Assembly (NCBI RefSeq): GCF_000934755.1
Contig: NZ_JYNP01000037.1
Location: forward strand, 1 to 58,734
Direction of reading: 5' to 3'
DNA length: 58,734 bases
DNA from: Desulfonatronovibrio magnus
Lineage (GTDB): Bacteria; Desulfobacterota; Desulfovibrionia; Desulfovibrionales; Desulfonatronovibrionaceae
Positions 26,940-36,891 of the stretch are shown piece after piece (the stretch's first letter is position 1; the number at the start of each line of letters is the position of its first letter). The position numbers and the translations under genes were made by a program. The notes below the pieces were generated by a model. That model was not told the DNA's origin and searched no databases. It worked only from the letters and a program-made list of their open reading frames with translations.

Positions 26940-27842
26940 CTATCTGGACGATATTTCAGGAGGAAGAGGCTCATCCTTTGCGCCTGAATGCACGCTAAGC
27001 GCGGTGACAGTAACAAGGATCAGTCCCATGCCTAAAACCTGCAGAGCAGCCAAAGTTTCGCTTAAAACAACCACTCCGAACAGAGAAGCTGTGACCGGCT
27101 CCACCATTGCTATTATAGAAGCTACTGCCGGTGCAGTATGCTTCAGCCCGACAATATAAAAGATAAAAGACAATCCAGCCCCAACCACACCTAAAATAAT
27201 AAACAGCGGCCAGCTTGGAGTCTTCAGGACTGCAGCAGTCTGGTCAGCATCGCCCAGCCAGAAAAGTATCCCAGCCAGGACTGCAAAGGCAATCACCAGA
27301 ATCGCCTGGGGGCTGCCGTGGGGTGCAGCATATTTAAAGCCAAAAATAAATACTGCGTAGGATAACCCGGAAAGCAACCCTGCACCAGCGGCCAATGGTG
27401 TAACTTCTCCTGCTCCAATATCATAAATACCTGTGAGCAGCACAATGCCCAGCATAACCAGAACAATGGCTGCCCACTTGAAGATAGTGGGTTTTTCCAG
27501 TTTGAGCGTGAAAGATACCAGGTAGACAAACACCGGTGCACAGTACATCAATGTTGCTGCAACAGCGACACTGCCTTCGGCTATGCTTATGAAGTAAAAT
27601 GAAAAGTTTCCAGCCACACCAATACCTGCAACTGCCGACCAGAGCCATAAACGCCCACAGGCCAGACCATTGCCACGGGGGCGCAGAGCTAACCAGACAA
27701 GCACAAACAAAAATCCAATAGCCCCTCGATAAAAGGAAACAACTACCGGATCCCAGCCCTGGCCAGTGAGAATGCCTCCGATCCCCCCTGACAGGCCCCA
27801 GCATAACGCTGCAAGCGCTACAAACATAGTATTTAAATTCAC
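26940..27842 (-). CDS. DMT-superfamily transporter (EamA family)
   Basis: This 300-residue integral membrane protein has about ten hydrophobic helices arranged as two five-helix EamA halves. The first half starts LAALCWGLSGGIGGI and contains FYRGAIGFLFVLVWL. The second contains FGFKYAAPHGSP and ends with ASIIAMVEPVTASLFGVVVL, the hallmark proline-containing helix of this family. Members move amino acids, sugars, nucleotides or other metabolites; the substrate cannot be told. AGGAG precedes the ATG. A second, related transporter lies at 44027. The gene is downstream of, and co-oriented with, the 268-residue unknown gene, but 153 bases apart. Confidence 0.85.
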   Translation of the reverse strand: MNLNTMFVALAALCWGLSGGIGGILTGQGWDPVVVSFYRGAIGFLFVLVWLALRPRGNGLACGRLWLWSAVAGIGVAGNFSFYFISIAEGSVAVAATLMYCAPVFVYLVSFTLKLEKPTIFKWAAIVLVMLGIVLLTGIYDIGAGEVTPLAAGAGLLSGLSYAVFIFGFKYAAPHGSPQAILVIAFAVLAGILFWLGDADQTAAVLKTPSWPLFIILGVVGAGLSFIFYIVGLKHTAPAVASIIAMVEPVTASLFGVVVLSETLAALQVLGMGLILVTVTALSVHSGAKDEPLPPEISSR

Positions 27843-27996
27843 CAGGTCTCCTCTTAACTAACTGGGGCTGTACCCCGCAACTCAAACAAAATATTTTAAC
27901 AGCCCGTTGGAAGACTCACTCAAGACTCAAAGGGCGCAAAGGAAGAAAGAAGTTTTTTTTATTTGCAGGAGAAGGCGGTTAAACCCGTCTTTTAGT

Positions 27997-28803
27997 TCAA
28001 AACAGGTAAGAAGAGCCTACAAGATGCAGATCATTATAGCTTAACCCTGATTTTATTCCCGAACACATATGCAGAGACATGTCCATTTTTGACTCAGTCA
28101 GATCCAGAATCTCCTTTTTCTGTAAATTCAACCGATGCTTGATGAAGTCATAATCAAAACCGTCAATTATCAAAGACAGACCCTCTACAAAATAAAATGA
28201 ACGGATATGCTGCACATATTCGCCCAACTCCCTTTTCCCGAGACGACGGGCCAGCATATTGTAAATAATAAGATTGATAATCAGAGACTCTATTTTCATG
28301 CGGTGGTCAATATTCAGGAACTTATCCTTATTCAAACTGCCTTCATCCATTTTCTTTAAAACTGTGGCTGCAGCATCAAAGACCTGACGCTCGTAAATCG
28401 GGGATATGGGAAACTTGGAAATAATTCTGATTAGAACCTTTTGCGGATTTTCATTAGTGGACATGCCCAGAATTGAGATGGACATAAGAATGAACTTTCT
28501 TTGAAAATCGCGCAGGATGGACTGTTTTTTAATTCCTCCAAACCGCTCCAGCTTTTCCGGGCCAAGCGATGACAACAAAAGACCAAGCAAATGATGGACA
28601 AAAGGTTCAGTGGTGTTGTCCCTTTCAGTTGACAAAAAGGCTTGCCCCTTTGTATCCAGCACTTTTTTTATGGAAAGCCAGTAGGCCATCACTGCCTCAA
28701 CCGGCATTTCCAGAAGGTCAAAGTCACTGGAAAGCCTTGAACTTTCTTTGGCTGATTTGGCCAGGAAAAAACTCCTTACTTTTTCAGATAGATTCTGGTT
28801 CAT
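27997..28803 (-). CDS. Unknown helical protein (268 aa)
   Basis: This soluble, mostly helical protein has no signal peptide and no confident membrane helix. Features seen are an N-terminal charged region (NQNLSEKVRSFFLAKSAKES), a Leu-rich segment (VHHLLGLLLSSLGPEKLERF), a segment rich in Ile/Leu (MKIESLIINLIIYNMLARRL) and a C-terminal Met-rich part. I recognise no domain. It is supported by its length and by codon use similar to its neighbours. Upstream lie only family C repeats. It could be a regulator or an accessory protein; nothing in the context decides. Confidence 0.6.
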   Translation of the reverse strand: MNQNLSEKVRSFFLAKSAKESSRLSSDFDLLEMPVEAVMAYWLSIKKVLDTKGQAFLSTERDNTTEPFVHHLLGLLLSSLGPEKLERFGGIKKQSILRDFQRKFILMSISILGMSTNENPQKVLIRIISKFPISPIYERQVFDAAATVLKKMDEGSLNKDKFLNIDHRMKIESLIINLIIYNMLARRLGKRELGEYVQHIRSFYFVEGLSLIIDGFDYDFIKHRLNLQKKEILDLTESKMDMSLHMCSGIKSGLSYNDLHLVGSSYLF

Positions 28804-28837
28804 TGATGTTGTATTCTTTTGGATCCAGCCCTTTAGA

Positions 28838-29200
28838 AACGCTCCTCACCTTGGCGGCCCGAGACCGAAATTGTGAGTAACTTTAGGAGACTGTCACTTT
28901 TCTGGAAATTGGGACAGTCCCCGCGAGGTACAATAAAAAAGATTAATACTGCATTGGTTCCTGTAAAAAATTTGCCTTAATGAAAAAATTTACACAGCGA
29001 GGGACAGTCCCTGTGCCAGGCGCAAATTTCCCATCTTTGACGGAACTTTTCTGGTAATTGAGAATCAACCATATGTAAAAATCTTAAAATTGTAAAAACT
29101 ATAACTGTCTGATTTTGTTGATAATTTGGTTTTAGTTACTTAGAAGCGCTCCATGCGGGCGCCTCCAGGCCCGAAACTGCGAGTAACTGAAAGAGTTTTA
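28838..29200 (+). repeat. Interspersed repeat family C, copy 2, flanked by hubs
   Basis: Starts with a degenerate hub (CTCACCTTGGCGGCCCGAGACC), carries two GGGACAGTCCC palindromes (28911-28921, 29001-29011), ends TTTTAGTTACTTAGAAGCGC, and is followed by another hub-like GC block to GAGTAACT. It matches copy 1 closely over about 260 bases. Confidence 0.8.
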
Positions 29201-29201
29201 T

Positions 29202-29295
29202 CGCTCCCACGCTCTGCGCGGGAGCGTACTTGAACTTTTCTGCCATAACTTGTGGACGCGGAGCATCCTGAAAATGCTCTCGAGCGTGGGGGTTA
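29202..29295. repeat. GC-rich inverted-repeat element (REP-like)
   Basis: CCCACGCTC (29206-29214) pairs with GAGCGTGGG (29282-29290), and an inner GCTCCC/GGGAGC pair lies at 29203-29224. It resembles extragenic palindromes of the CCCACGCTCTGCG type that I recall from other genomes. Only one copy is seen here. Confidence 0.5.
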
Positions 29296-29311
29296 TGGAC
29301 AAATGCCATTT

Positions 29312-29525
29312 TAGTAGCTTACCGTTTCAATCCTGTAGAAAAAAACAAGAATGTTTTTAACCTTGAAAGAGCAATCATGCCCAAGATTAGTATTCTTCAG
29401 CCTTCTGCCTTCAGTCTTCAGTCTTCAGTCTTCAGTCTTCAGCCTTCTGCCTTCAGCCTGAAAAGGTTTTGGCACAAATTAACGATTCTTGTTTAATGTG
29501 GGTTGTTGGACAAAGCACGCGTTAG
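29312..29525 (+). repeat. Interspersed repeat family A, copy 4 (expanded heptamer array)
   Basis: Ends 4 bases from the metK stop codon, in 3'-element orientation for metK. The heptamer array (29396-29460) has about 9-10 units of TTCAGCC, TTCAGTC and TTCTGCC, compared with 2-5 in other copies. Confidence 0.88.
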
Positions 29526-29529
29526 ATCC

Positions 29530-30699
29530 CTAAACTTTACAAGCTGTTTTAAGATCCTCAACAGCATCAGTCTTTTCCCAGGTAAAATCTACATCTTCAC
29601 GTCCAAAATGACCGTAGCAGGATGATTTTTTATAAATTGGACGCTGAAGGTTGAGCCTCTTGATGATATGGTAAGGTCTAAGATCAAAAACCTCCTTGAC
29701 TGCCTGAGAAAGAGTTTCGTCAGGAACCTCACCTGTACCCCATGAGGTAACAAGAACTGAAACCGGCTCTGCAACTCCAATGGCGTATGCCACCTGCACC
29801 TCGCACCGGTCAGCCAGTTCAGCAGCTACAATATTTTTGGCAATATATCTGGCCATATAAGCACCGGAGCGATCCACTTTGGAAGGATCTTTTCCAGAAA
29901 ATGCTCCTCCACCATGGTTACCCATGCCACCGTAGGTATCTTGAATGATTTTTCGACCGGTCAGACCGCAGTCCGCTTTGGGACCGCCTTCCACAAACCT
30001 TCCAGTGGTATTGATAAATATGCGTATATCTTTATCTATCATATCTTCAGGCAGTACCTTGAATATAACCTCTTCTTTTACTGCCTCCACAAGATCTTCA
30101 TAGGAAATATTTTCGTTATGCTGGCAGGCCACAACCACATCATGAATCCTGGTGGGCTTTCCATTTATGTATTCAACGCTTACTTCAGTCTTGCCGTCTG
30201 GTCTCAGAAATTCCAGAATATTGTCCTTGCGCACATAAGAGAGACGTCTTGAAAGTTTATGTGCATAATAAATTGGTGCCGGCATCAAGGTCTTGGTTTC
30301 ATTTACTGCAAAGCCAAACATCATTCCCTGGTCTCCAGCTCCCTGCTCTTCAGGACTTTTACGGTCAACCCCTACTGCAATATCAGGGGACTGCTTATCA
30401 ATGGACGAAATTACTGCGCAGGTTTCGTAGTCAAACCCCATGTCTGAGCTGTTATAACCAATATCTTTAACTGTCTCACGCACAATATTTGGAAAATCAG
30501 CGTAAGCGTCAGTGCTTATTTCTCCTGCAATAAAAGCCAGACCTGTTGTAACCAGTGTTTCGCAGGCTACACGGGCATTGGGATCCTGGGCAATGATGGT
30601 GTCCAGAACTGAGTCTGATATCTGATCGGCTACTTTATCCGGATGCCCTTCGGTTACAGATTCTGAAGTAAAAAGATAACGGCTGTTGGATGAGATCAT
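29530..30699 (-). CDS. metK: S-adenosylmethionine synthase
   Basis: This 389-residue enzyme condenses ATP and methionine to SAM in the cytoplasm. Conserved parts are all present: [17 protein letters not shown] at the N-terminus, [12 protein letters not shown], and the P-loop-like [19 protein letters not shown]. Length is normal for the family (about 385-395). The ATG overlaps the stop of the DUF502 gene by four bases (ATGA), with GGAGG upstream, so it is the last gene of the panC-panD-DUF502-metK run. A family A repeat follows at once. SAM made here would feed the two radical SAM proteins and the spermidine synthase-like protein. Confidence 0.97.
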   Translation of the reverse strand: MISSNSRYLFTSESVTEGHPDKVADQISDSVLDTIIAQDPNARVACETLVTTGLAFIAGEISTDAYADFPNIVRETVKDIGYNSSDMGFDYETCAVISSIDKQSPDIAVGVDRKSPEEQGAGDQGMMFGFAVNETKTLMPAPIYYAHKLSRRLSYVRKDNILEFLRPDGKTEVSVEYINGKPTRIHDVVVACQHNENISYEDLVEAVKEEVIFKVLPEDMIDKDIRIFINTTGRFVEGGPKADCGLTGRKIIQDTYGGMGNHGGGAFSGKDPSKVDRSGAYMARYIAKNIVAAELADRCEVQVAYAIGVAEPVSVLVTSWGTGEVPDETLSQAVKEVFDLRPYHIIKRLNLQRPIYKKSSCYGHFGREDVDFTWEKTDAVEDLKTACKV

Positions 30700-31361
30700 G
30701 TATTTCCTCCCTGTTTTTGTTTTCTTTCCGGGGTTATTATTCCACCGGACATAAGTAATTTAAAAGATTCTTCAACGGACATTTCCAAAGGAATAGTTTC
30801 ATCTTCAGGAACCATTAGATAAAACCCTGAAGTTGGGTTAGGAGTTGTGGGCACATAGACATTAATCATTTTTCTCCTTGTCTTTTCCTGCAACTCTCCC
30901 ACAGCTATCCCGGTTACATAGGCCATGGCAAATACGTTTTCCTTGGGATACTCAATAAGCACCACCCGTTTGAAATCCTTGGAGGTTCCTCTGGCAATGG
31001 TGTCAATAAGCTGTTTGACAGCTGTATATATCTTGTTGACTATGGGAATATAATCAATGATTTTTTCCCAAATCTTGACAAGCTTGTTACCGATATAATT
31101 GCGAACAAACACACCGGACAAGATCAGCACTATTACCAGGACGATGAGCCCAAGCCCTGGAACAGGAAAAGGCAAAAAATTTTCAGGACGAAACTTTGCA
31201 GGAATTATGAGCAGTATCTGGTCCAGCCAGCCAATGGTCAGCCTGAGCAGAAAAAATGTGGCTGCTATTGGGGTCAGAAAAAGCAGTCCGGCAATAATAT
31301 TGACTTTGAGAAATTTCCTGATTCTTCCAAAAAGAGTCAGATTTTCATGTTTATCATCCAT
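30696..31361 (-). CDS. DUF502 membrane protein
   Basis: This 221-residue protein has two transmembrane helices near the N-terminus: [20 protein letters not shown] at about 19-38 and [17 protein letters not shown] at about 72-88. The conserved soluble part has [26 protein letters not shown] and [18 protein letters not shown], which are hallmarks of DUF502. The function of this family is unknown. It overlaps panD by eight bases and metK by four, so expression is tightly coupled to both. DUF502 genes are common in Desulfobacterota and related bacteria. The last residues are polar and cytoplasmic. Confidence 0.92.
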   Translation of the reverse strand: MDDKHENLTLFGRIRKFLKVNIIAGLLFLTPIAATFFLLRLTIGWLDQILLIIPAKFRPENFLPFPVPGLGLIVLVIVLILSGVFVRNYIGNKLVKIWEKIIDYIPIVNKIYTAVKQLIDTIARGTSKDFKRVVLIEYPKENVFAMAYVTGIAVGELQEKTRRKMINVYVPTTPNPTSGFYLMVPEDETIPLEMSVEESFKLLMSGGIITPERKQKQGGNT

Positions 31362-31713
31362 TTGTTATTTCTCGAACCTTATTGTTCTTGTCCACAAAGA
31401 CCAGTACTGGCATGTGAGAGGCATAGCTATCCTGAGACAGTCCGACATAAGCGGCTATAATGACCTTATGCCCCTTTTTACCCTTATGTGCTGCAGCACC
31501 ATTGAGCCTTATTTCGCCTTCCTCCCCTTTAATAATATAAGTGGTAAAACGCTCACCGTTTTCAAGGTTATATACATCCACCTGCTGAAAAGGCAGGATG
31601 TTTGAGGCGGAAAGAAGCTCAGGGCAGACTGAAATACTGCCTTCATAGTCCAGGTTAGCTCCTGTGAGAGTTCCTCGGTGAATTTTGGCTTGTAAAAATG
31701 TGCGAATGTTCAT
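31354..31713 (-). CDS. panD: Aspartate 1-decarboxylase precursor
   Basis: This 119-residue pyruvoyl enzyme makes beta-alanine from aspartate for pantothenate synthesis. It contains the self-cleavage site Gly-Ser in YEGSISV (near residue 24), where the Ser becomes the pyruvoyl group, and the conserved KIHRGTLTGANLDY upstream and NGAAAHKGKKGHKVIIAAY downstream. I chose the ATG at 31713, since family members start at about this point. The open frame extends upstream through a heptamer array and a long leader that looks non-coding. No good ribosome-binding site precedes the ATG, which is unusual. Next to panC, as in many bacteria. Confidence 0.95.
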   Translation of the reverse strand: MNIRTFLQAKIHRGTLTGANLDYEGSISVCPELLSASNILPFQQVDVYNLENGERFTTYIIKGEEGEIRLNGAAAHKGKKGHKVIIAAYVGLSQDSYASHMPVLVFVDKNNKVREITNG

Positions 31714-31714
31714 G

Positions 31715-31774
31715 ACTTTCTGGTTCCTGGTTCCTGATTCCAGGTTTCTGGTTCGTGGTTCGTGGTTAGTGTTT
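31715..31774 (-). repeat. Heptamer tandem array in the panD leader
   Basis: Read toward panD, about seven 7-base units of the AACCAGG/AACCACG type run up to 5 bases before the ATG. No Shine-Dalgarno sequence is seen apart from GG pairs within the units. Confidence 0.7.
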
Positions 31775-31813
31775 AAAAACAAATGATTACAAAAAACCTA
31801 ACTGTTCAGCTAA

Positions 31814-32659
31814 CTAACCCAAAACAATATTGTCAATAAGCCGGGCCCTTCCAAGCCTGACTGCCACAGCCATAAATGAATTTTTACCGGCCAGGTCCGG
31901 TTGCTCTAAGGTGTTGGCGTCAACAATCTTAATATAGTCTATCTCAGACCCTGGAATATTATGAAGATAGTATTCTTTGAGATTTTGTTCCAATTTTAGG
32001 GGATTAGTATTTCCAGACAGCACTTCATCTTTTATAATCCTGAGCCCCTGATAAATATGTGGCGCAAGATTTCTTTGCTCTGTGCTCAGATAGGAATTTC
32101 TGGAACTCATGGCCAGACCATCAGCTTCACGACAGGTAGGACGCCCTTCTATCAATACTGGAATGTTCAGCTCTTTGACCATTTTCTCAATAATAAGCAA
32201 TTGCTGCCGATCTTTCTGTCCAAAAACAGCCATGAAAGGACGGACAATATTTAACAGTTTGCATACTATTGTGGAAACCCCTCTGAAATGCTGAGGTCTG
32301 GATCGGCCGCACAATGTTCTGGAAAGACCTGGCACTTCGACCCAGGTATCAAACCCGGCAGGATAAAGATCTCTGGTGGATGGAAAAAACATATGGTCAA
32401 CACCAATATCGCGAGCAAGCTCCATATCACGTTCGATATCCCTGGGATAACTGTCCAAATCTTCATTGGGGGCAAATTGCGCTGGATTAACATATAATGA
32501 AACTACAACCTCATCTGCGTGCTCCTTTGCCCAGCGCATCAAACTTAAATGCCCATCATGAAAAAAACCCATGGTGGGCACAAAAGCCAGCTTTTGACCG
32601 CCAACAATGGCAGACAGACCTATGTTCTGCATTTCAGAAATACTGTTAACTAACTTCAT
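31814..32659 (-). CDS. panC: Pantothenate synthetase
   Basis: This 281-residue cytoplasmic enzyme joins pantoate and beta-alanine with ATP. The nucleotide-binding signature is PTMGFFHDGHLSLMRWA near residue 27 (HxGH). Also present are VVSLYVNPAQFAPNEDLDSYPRD, the FRGVSTIVCKLLNIVRP segment, FGQKDRQQLLIIEKM and SSRNSYLS. Length is normal. The ATG at 32659 (MKLVNSI) was chosen, because homologues start a few residues before the first strand; the frame runs upstream to 32731 without support. It is the first gene of the panC-panD-DUF502-metK run, with 100 bases to panD. Confidence 0.95.
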   Translation of the reverse strand: MKLVNSISEMQNIGLSAIVGGQKLAFVPTMGFFHDGHLSLMRWAKEHADEVVVSLYVNPAQFAPNEDLDSYPRDIERDMELARDIGVDHMFFPSTRDLYPAGFDTWVEVPGLSRTLCGRSRPQHFRGVSTIVCKLLNIVRPFMAVFGQKDRQQLLIIEKMVKELNIPVLIEGRPTCREADGLAMSSRNSYLSTEQRNLAPHIYQGLRIIKDEVLSGNTNPLKLEQNLKEYYLHNIPGSEIDYIKIVDANTLEQPDLAGKNSFMAVAVRLGRARLIDNIVLG

Positions 32660-32689
32660 AACTATCAATGTTAGGGTATGTTTGGCTCT

Positions 32690-33010
32690 TACAACGGTCC
32701 CGGTCCGCCCTGGAAAGGAGCTTACAAGCAACTAGAATCGTTTTGCTAATAAAATCAAACGTTTACAATTTTCATATTTTTCGATTTTTCGATTTTTGCT
32801 TATGATTGATGCACATTTGCCTGAAAAATTCCGTCAAAGATGTGAACTTTGCGCTTAGCACAGCTTCCTGCCCGGAGGCTTACAGCCCGGAGGGGGACTG
32901 TCCCTCGCTGTGTAAATTTTGCCATCAAACCAAATTACTTACAGGAACCAATGCAGCATCAATCTTTTTTATAGTACCTCGCGGGGACTGTCCCAATTTC
33001 CAAATATGGG
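32690..33010 (-). repeat. Interspersed repeat family C, copy 3, with hub
   Basis: Hub (CGGTCCCGGTCCGCCCTGG) and GAGCTTACAAGCAACT at the left, then family C inverted with GGGGACTGTCCCTCGCTGTG and CCTCGCGGGGACTGTCCCAA. The middle has diverged and includes a repeated TTTTTCGA stretch near 32780. Confidence 0.75.
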
Positions 33011-33020
33011 ACTGTTCTTC

Positions 33021-33082
33021 AAGGTGGAGGCGGCTTCCAGCCGCCTGGAATTAAATAGCCTGCAGGATGCAGGCTCCACTTT
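33021..33082 (+). other. Three-way-junction (cloverleaf) element
   Basis: AAGGTGGA (33021-33028) pairs with TCCACTTT (33075-33082). Inside are two perfect hairpins: GGCGGC-TTCCA-GCCGCC (33029-33045) and GCCTGC-AGGAT-GCAGGC (33058-33074). It is a compact structured unit between a family C repeat and a hub. Confidence 0.65.
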
Positions 33083-33090
33083 AAAGACAG

Positions 33091-33325
33091 TTACTCACAA
33101 GTTCGGTCCCGGTCCGCCCTGGTGAGGAGCTTACAAGTAACTACAATCGTATATGTAATAAATTCAGATTATTGTTTTAAGATACAGATTGCTTCAGTCG
33201 CTTAGCCTCCCTCGTGAGTGACAGGTTTTCAGCAACTACCTCCCTGACAGCTCAGGTGTCATTGCGAGCGAGTCTTCGAGCGCGGCAATCTCAAACGTGC
33301 TAAGGCTGATTTTTTAAGTACCTCG
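33091..33325 (+). repeat. Hub plus interspersed repeat family B, copy 4
   Basis: GTTACTCACAAGTTCGGTCC hub, GAGCTTACAAGTAACT border, then the family B core (CTCAGGTGTCATTGCGAGCG) without the 49-base insertion. It runs into a fragment of family C at 33316-33366 (CCTCGCAGGGACTGTCCCAA). Confidence 0.8.
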
Positions 33326-33366
33326 CAGGGACTGTCCCAATTTCCAGAAAAGTGACAGCCTCCTGA
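33316..33366 (-). repeat. Family C fragment
   Basis: About 50 bases of one end of family C, with GGGACTGTCCC and GAAAAGTGACAG. It directly joins the family B core without the usual border, so it is a recombined or truncated junction. The remaining bases to 33520 hold only the leader of the Fe-S protein gene. Confidence 0.65.
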
Positions 33367-33520
33367 AGCAACACAACACCTTGCTACAATAAAACATATA
33401 AATTTAACCCAAAATCTTTAAAATGTCCAATTATTTGTGGCAGGTTTCCAGGTATATCTTTCAAAAATGTTTGCTGCCAATCTATTGCCAAACCACAGGG
33501 ATAAAATTAGACAGTAATAC

Positions 33521-34633
33521 ATGAGCAGGCAGCAGACACGAAATAACTGCATACTTTGCGGCAGGTGCATGGAAGTATGTCCGGTATTTGAGATTACCAA
33601 CCTGGAGGAAATGAGCCCCCGGGGCAGATCATACCTGTTAGATAAGGGATCTGAGCATGGTGTTCAGCTGCAGGACATAATTAATGCTTCACGAACATGT
33701 GTAGGATGTGGCAGATGCTCGCGGATATGCCCACGGGGCATAAATTTGCCTGAGGAGCTGTCCATTCTCAAATCCAGCAGGCCGGACTGGAAAATATGGT
33801 TTGCTTCCAGGATTCTTCGTTCCAACCCCAAGCTCCTTGCCTCGGCCGCGAAAGTTCAGCACATCCTGCCTGGCAGCCTGCCACTTTTACCAGCTGAGAG
33901 TCATGCACCCGCAACCGAACTGCTCGTCCTTCAGGATGCATTACAAAAACAATCCGGCAGAGCGGCAGTCTTTCCAGGATGTGCAGCTCGATCATTAATG
34001 CCTGGCCTTGAGAAAAAGGCTCTAAGGATTTTAAGCAGTTGTGGATTTGAAATTGCTGATATACATGACTGGCGCTGCTGTGGCCTTCCTTTAAGTTCTG
34101 CTGGCTTGCCTGGTCCTGCAGTTAAAGACCTTGAGCACAATCTTGCTCTTTGGCAAAATGCGGGACAGCCTCGCATCTTTACTTTCTGCGCCTCTTGCAC
34201 ACATGGACTGAAAAATACCGCCCTTTCGCCTCATGACCTTAGTCTTGGTCAAAAATTCAAAGAAGCAGTGTTCCCCCTCAGTTCTTTACTGCCCAGCCTG
34301 CATTTTGTCGGCAATTTATCAGAGGATGAGTCTCTTTACTGGCACCAGCCCTGCCACGGACATAAGTCAACTCCCGCCATATTTTATTCTATTTTTCAAC
34401 AGGCAGGTATTTATCTGAACATCCTGGACAATCAGTGCTGCGGAATGGGCGGTTTTTTTGCCATGATCAATTCCGGGTTAAGTGCTGCCATAGCAACCAG
34501 GTTTATGGACAAATTCAAGAATACATACAAGGCCCGAGTGCTCACGGACTGCAATGGCTGCGCTCTTCAGCTCGCTAATCATGCACCTGCAAATATCATA
34601 TCTGACCACTGGCTTGAAGCAATTAAAATTTGA
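33521..34633 (+). CDS. Fe-S protein with two 4Fe-4S sites and two CCG domains (GlcF/LutA-like)
   Basis: This 370-residue protein begins with two ferredoxin-type motifs, CILCGRCMEVCP (about 10-21) and CVGCGRCSRICP (about 62-73). Two CCG (Cys-rich) domains follow: CCGLPL with CASC, and the second with CHGHKS, CCGMGGFF and CNGC. This order is that of glycolate oxidase GlcF, lactate utilisation and heterodisulfide reductase-like electron-transfer subunits. It would pass electrons from a partner dehydrogenase, but no FAD-linked partner gene is in the window. No signal or membrane segment. Upstream is repeat-rich DNA; coaX follows after 144 bases. Confidence 0.85.
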   Translation: MSRQQTRNNCILCGRCMEVCPVFEITNLEEMSPRGRSYLLDKGSEHGVQLQDIINASRTCVGCGRCSRICPRGINLPEELSILKSSRPDWKIWFASRILRSNPKLLASAAKVQHILPGSLPLLPAESHAPATELLVLQDALQKQSGRAAVFPGCAARSLMPGLEKKALRILSSCGFEIADIHDWRCCGLPLSSAGLPGPAVKDLEHNLALWQNAGQPRIFTFCASCTHGLKNTALSPHDLSLGQKFKEAVFPLSSLLPSLHFVGNLSEDESLYWHQPCHGHKSTPAIFYSIFQQAGIYLNILDNQCCGMGGFFAMINSGLSAAIATRFMDKFKNTYKARVLTDCNGCALQLANHAPANIISDHWLEAIKI

Positions 34634-34701
34634 CTATTATCATCTGAAACTATATCTTACACACTGACATGGCCCAGCAGAAACTTTTTTGAACACACGC
34701 C

Positions 34702-34742
34702 GGTTGAATGCCCTGCGGGCCAGTTCCTGAAGATATTCAACT
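34702..34742 (+). repeat. Short element G, copy 2
   Basis: GTTGAATGCCCTGCGGGCC ... GATATTCAAC: a GTTGAAT/ATTCAAC inverted pair around a GC-rich centre, about 36 bases before coaX. It resembles copy 1 at 20870 and the 49-base insertion in family B copies. Confidence 0.45.
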
Positions 34743-34777
34743 CGGTTTACCCTAAACAATCTACAACCGGAAAATAC

Positions 34778-35581
34778 ATGTCATGGACCCTGCTTCTCGA
34801 CGTTGGTAACACTAATATCAAACTCAGTCTTACCGACCAGGGCGGCCTGAAATCTGTGCTGAAGCTGCCCACAGACATAAAAGAAACTCCAGACTCTATC
34901 GGACTTAGAATCCTCGACTATTTTCGCTTAGAAAATATTGAACCACATAACATTCAGGCATGGGTAATTTCATCTGTGGTTCCCATCATGGACGGAACCC
35001 TGGCCCGAGCCTGTCACAGATTTTGCGGATGCCCCTGCTATTTTGTACCCGGCGATATTTCTATCCCCATCAACAACATGTACAGCAGACCCATGGAAGT
35101 TGGATCCGACAGGCTTGTAACCGCTTTTGCGGCAAGAAATATTTATTCCCAGGCAAGTATCATTGTAATTGATTTTGGAACAGCCACCACCTTTGACTGC
35201 ATTACCAAAAACAACTATCTTGGCGGCCTCATTTGTCCCGGCCTGAACTCTTCCGTACGAGCCTTGAGCACCCAGACTGCCAAGCTGCCTCAGTTCTGTA
35301 TTGAATACGCCGGCAAGGACATTGAAATTGGCAAGAGTACTCTGCAAAGCCTCAGTCAGGGTACCCTTTTCGGATTTGCCGACTTAGTGGAAGGCCTGAT
35401 AAAACGACTCAGGCCCAAACTTGAGTCAGAACTGATGGTAGTAGGCACGGGAGGCATAGCTGAACAACTGCTGCCTCTTTGTCCTTCCATGCAGGAATTA
35501 CAGCCACAATTACTGCTGCTCGGACTAAGACAGCTATGCCTTGCTAACAATATAATTAAAACCCACCAGGTAACCATTTAA
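34778..35581 (+). CDS. coaX: Type III pantothenate kinase
   Basis: This 267-residue enzyme catalyses the first step from pantothenate to coenzyme A, using ATP. It has the ASKHA-fold phosphate motif LLLDVGNTNIKL at the N-terminus, the pantothenate-binding GSDR (after SRPMEVG), and DFGTATTFDCI, followed by GGLICPGL. These are the standard type III (CoaX) motifs, and length is normal. The ATG at 34778 gives the expected N-terminus. It is 15 bases before eno in the same direction, so the two probably share a transcript with folD. panC and panD are 2-3 kb away on the other strand. Confidence 0.95.
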   Translation: MSWTLLLDVGNTNIKLSLTDQGGLKSVLKLPTDIKETPDSIGLRILDYFRLENIEPHNIQAWVISSVVPIMDGTLARACHRFCGCPCYFVPGDISIPINNMYSRPMEVGSDRLVTAFAARNIYSQASIIVIDFGTATTFDCITKNNYLGGLICPGLNSSVRALSTQTAKLPQFCIEYAGKDIEIGKSTLQSLSQGTLFGFADLVEGLIKRLRPKLESELMVVGTGGIAEQLLPLCPSMQELQPQLLLLGLRQLCLANNIIKTHQVTI

Positions 35582-36889
<1,308 letters not shown>

Positions 36890-36891
36890 TC

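Noticed and set aside
29396-29460. CRISPR array
   Set aside because: The 7-base units follow one another directly with no spacers, and the array lies inside a dispersed repeat.
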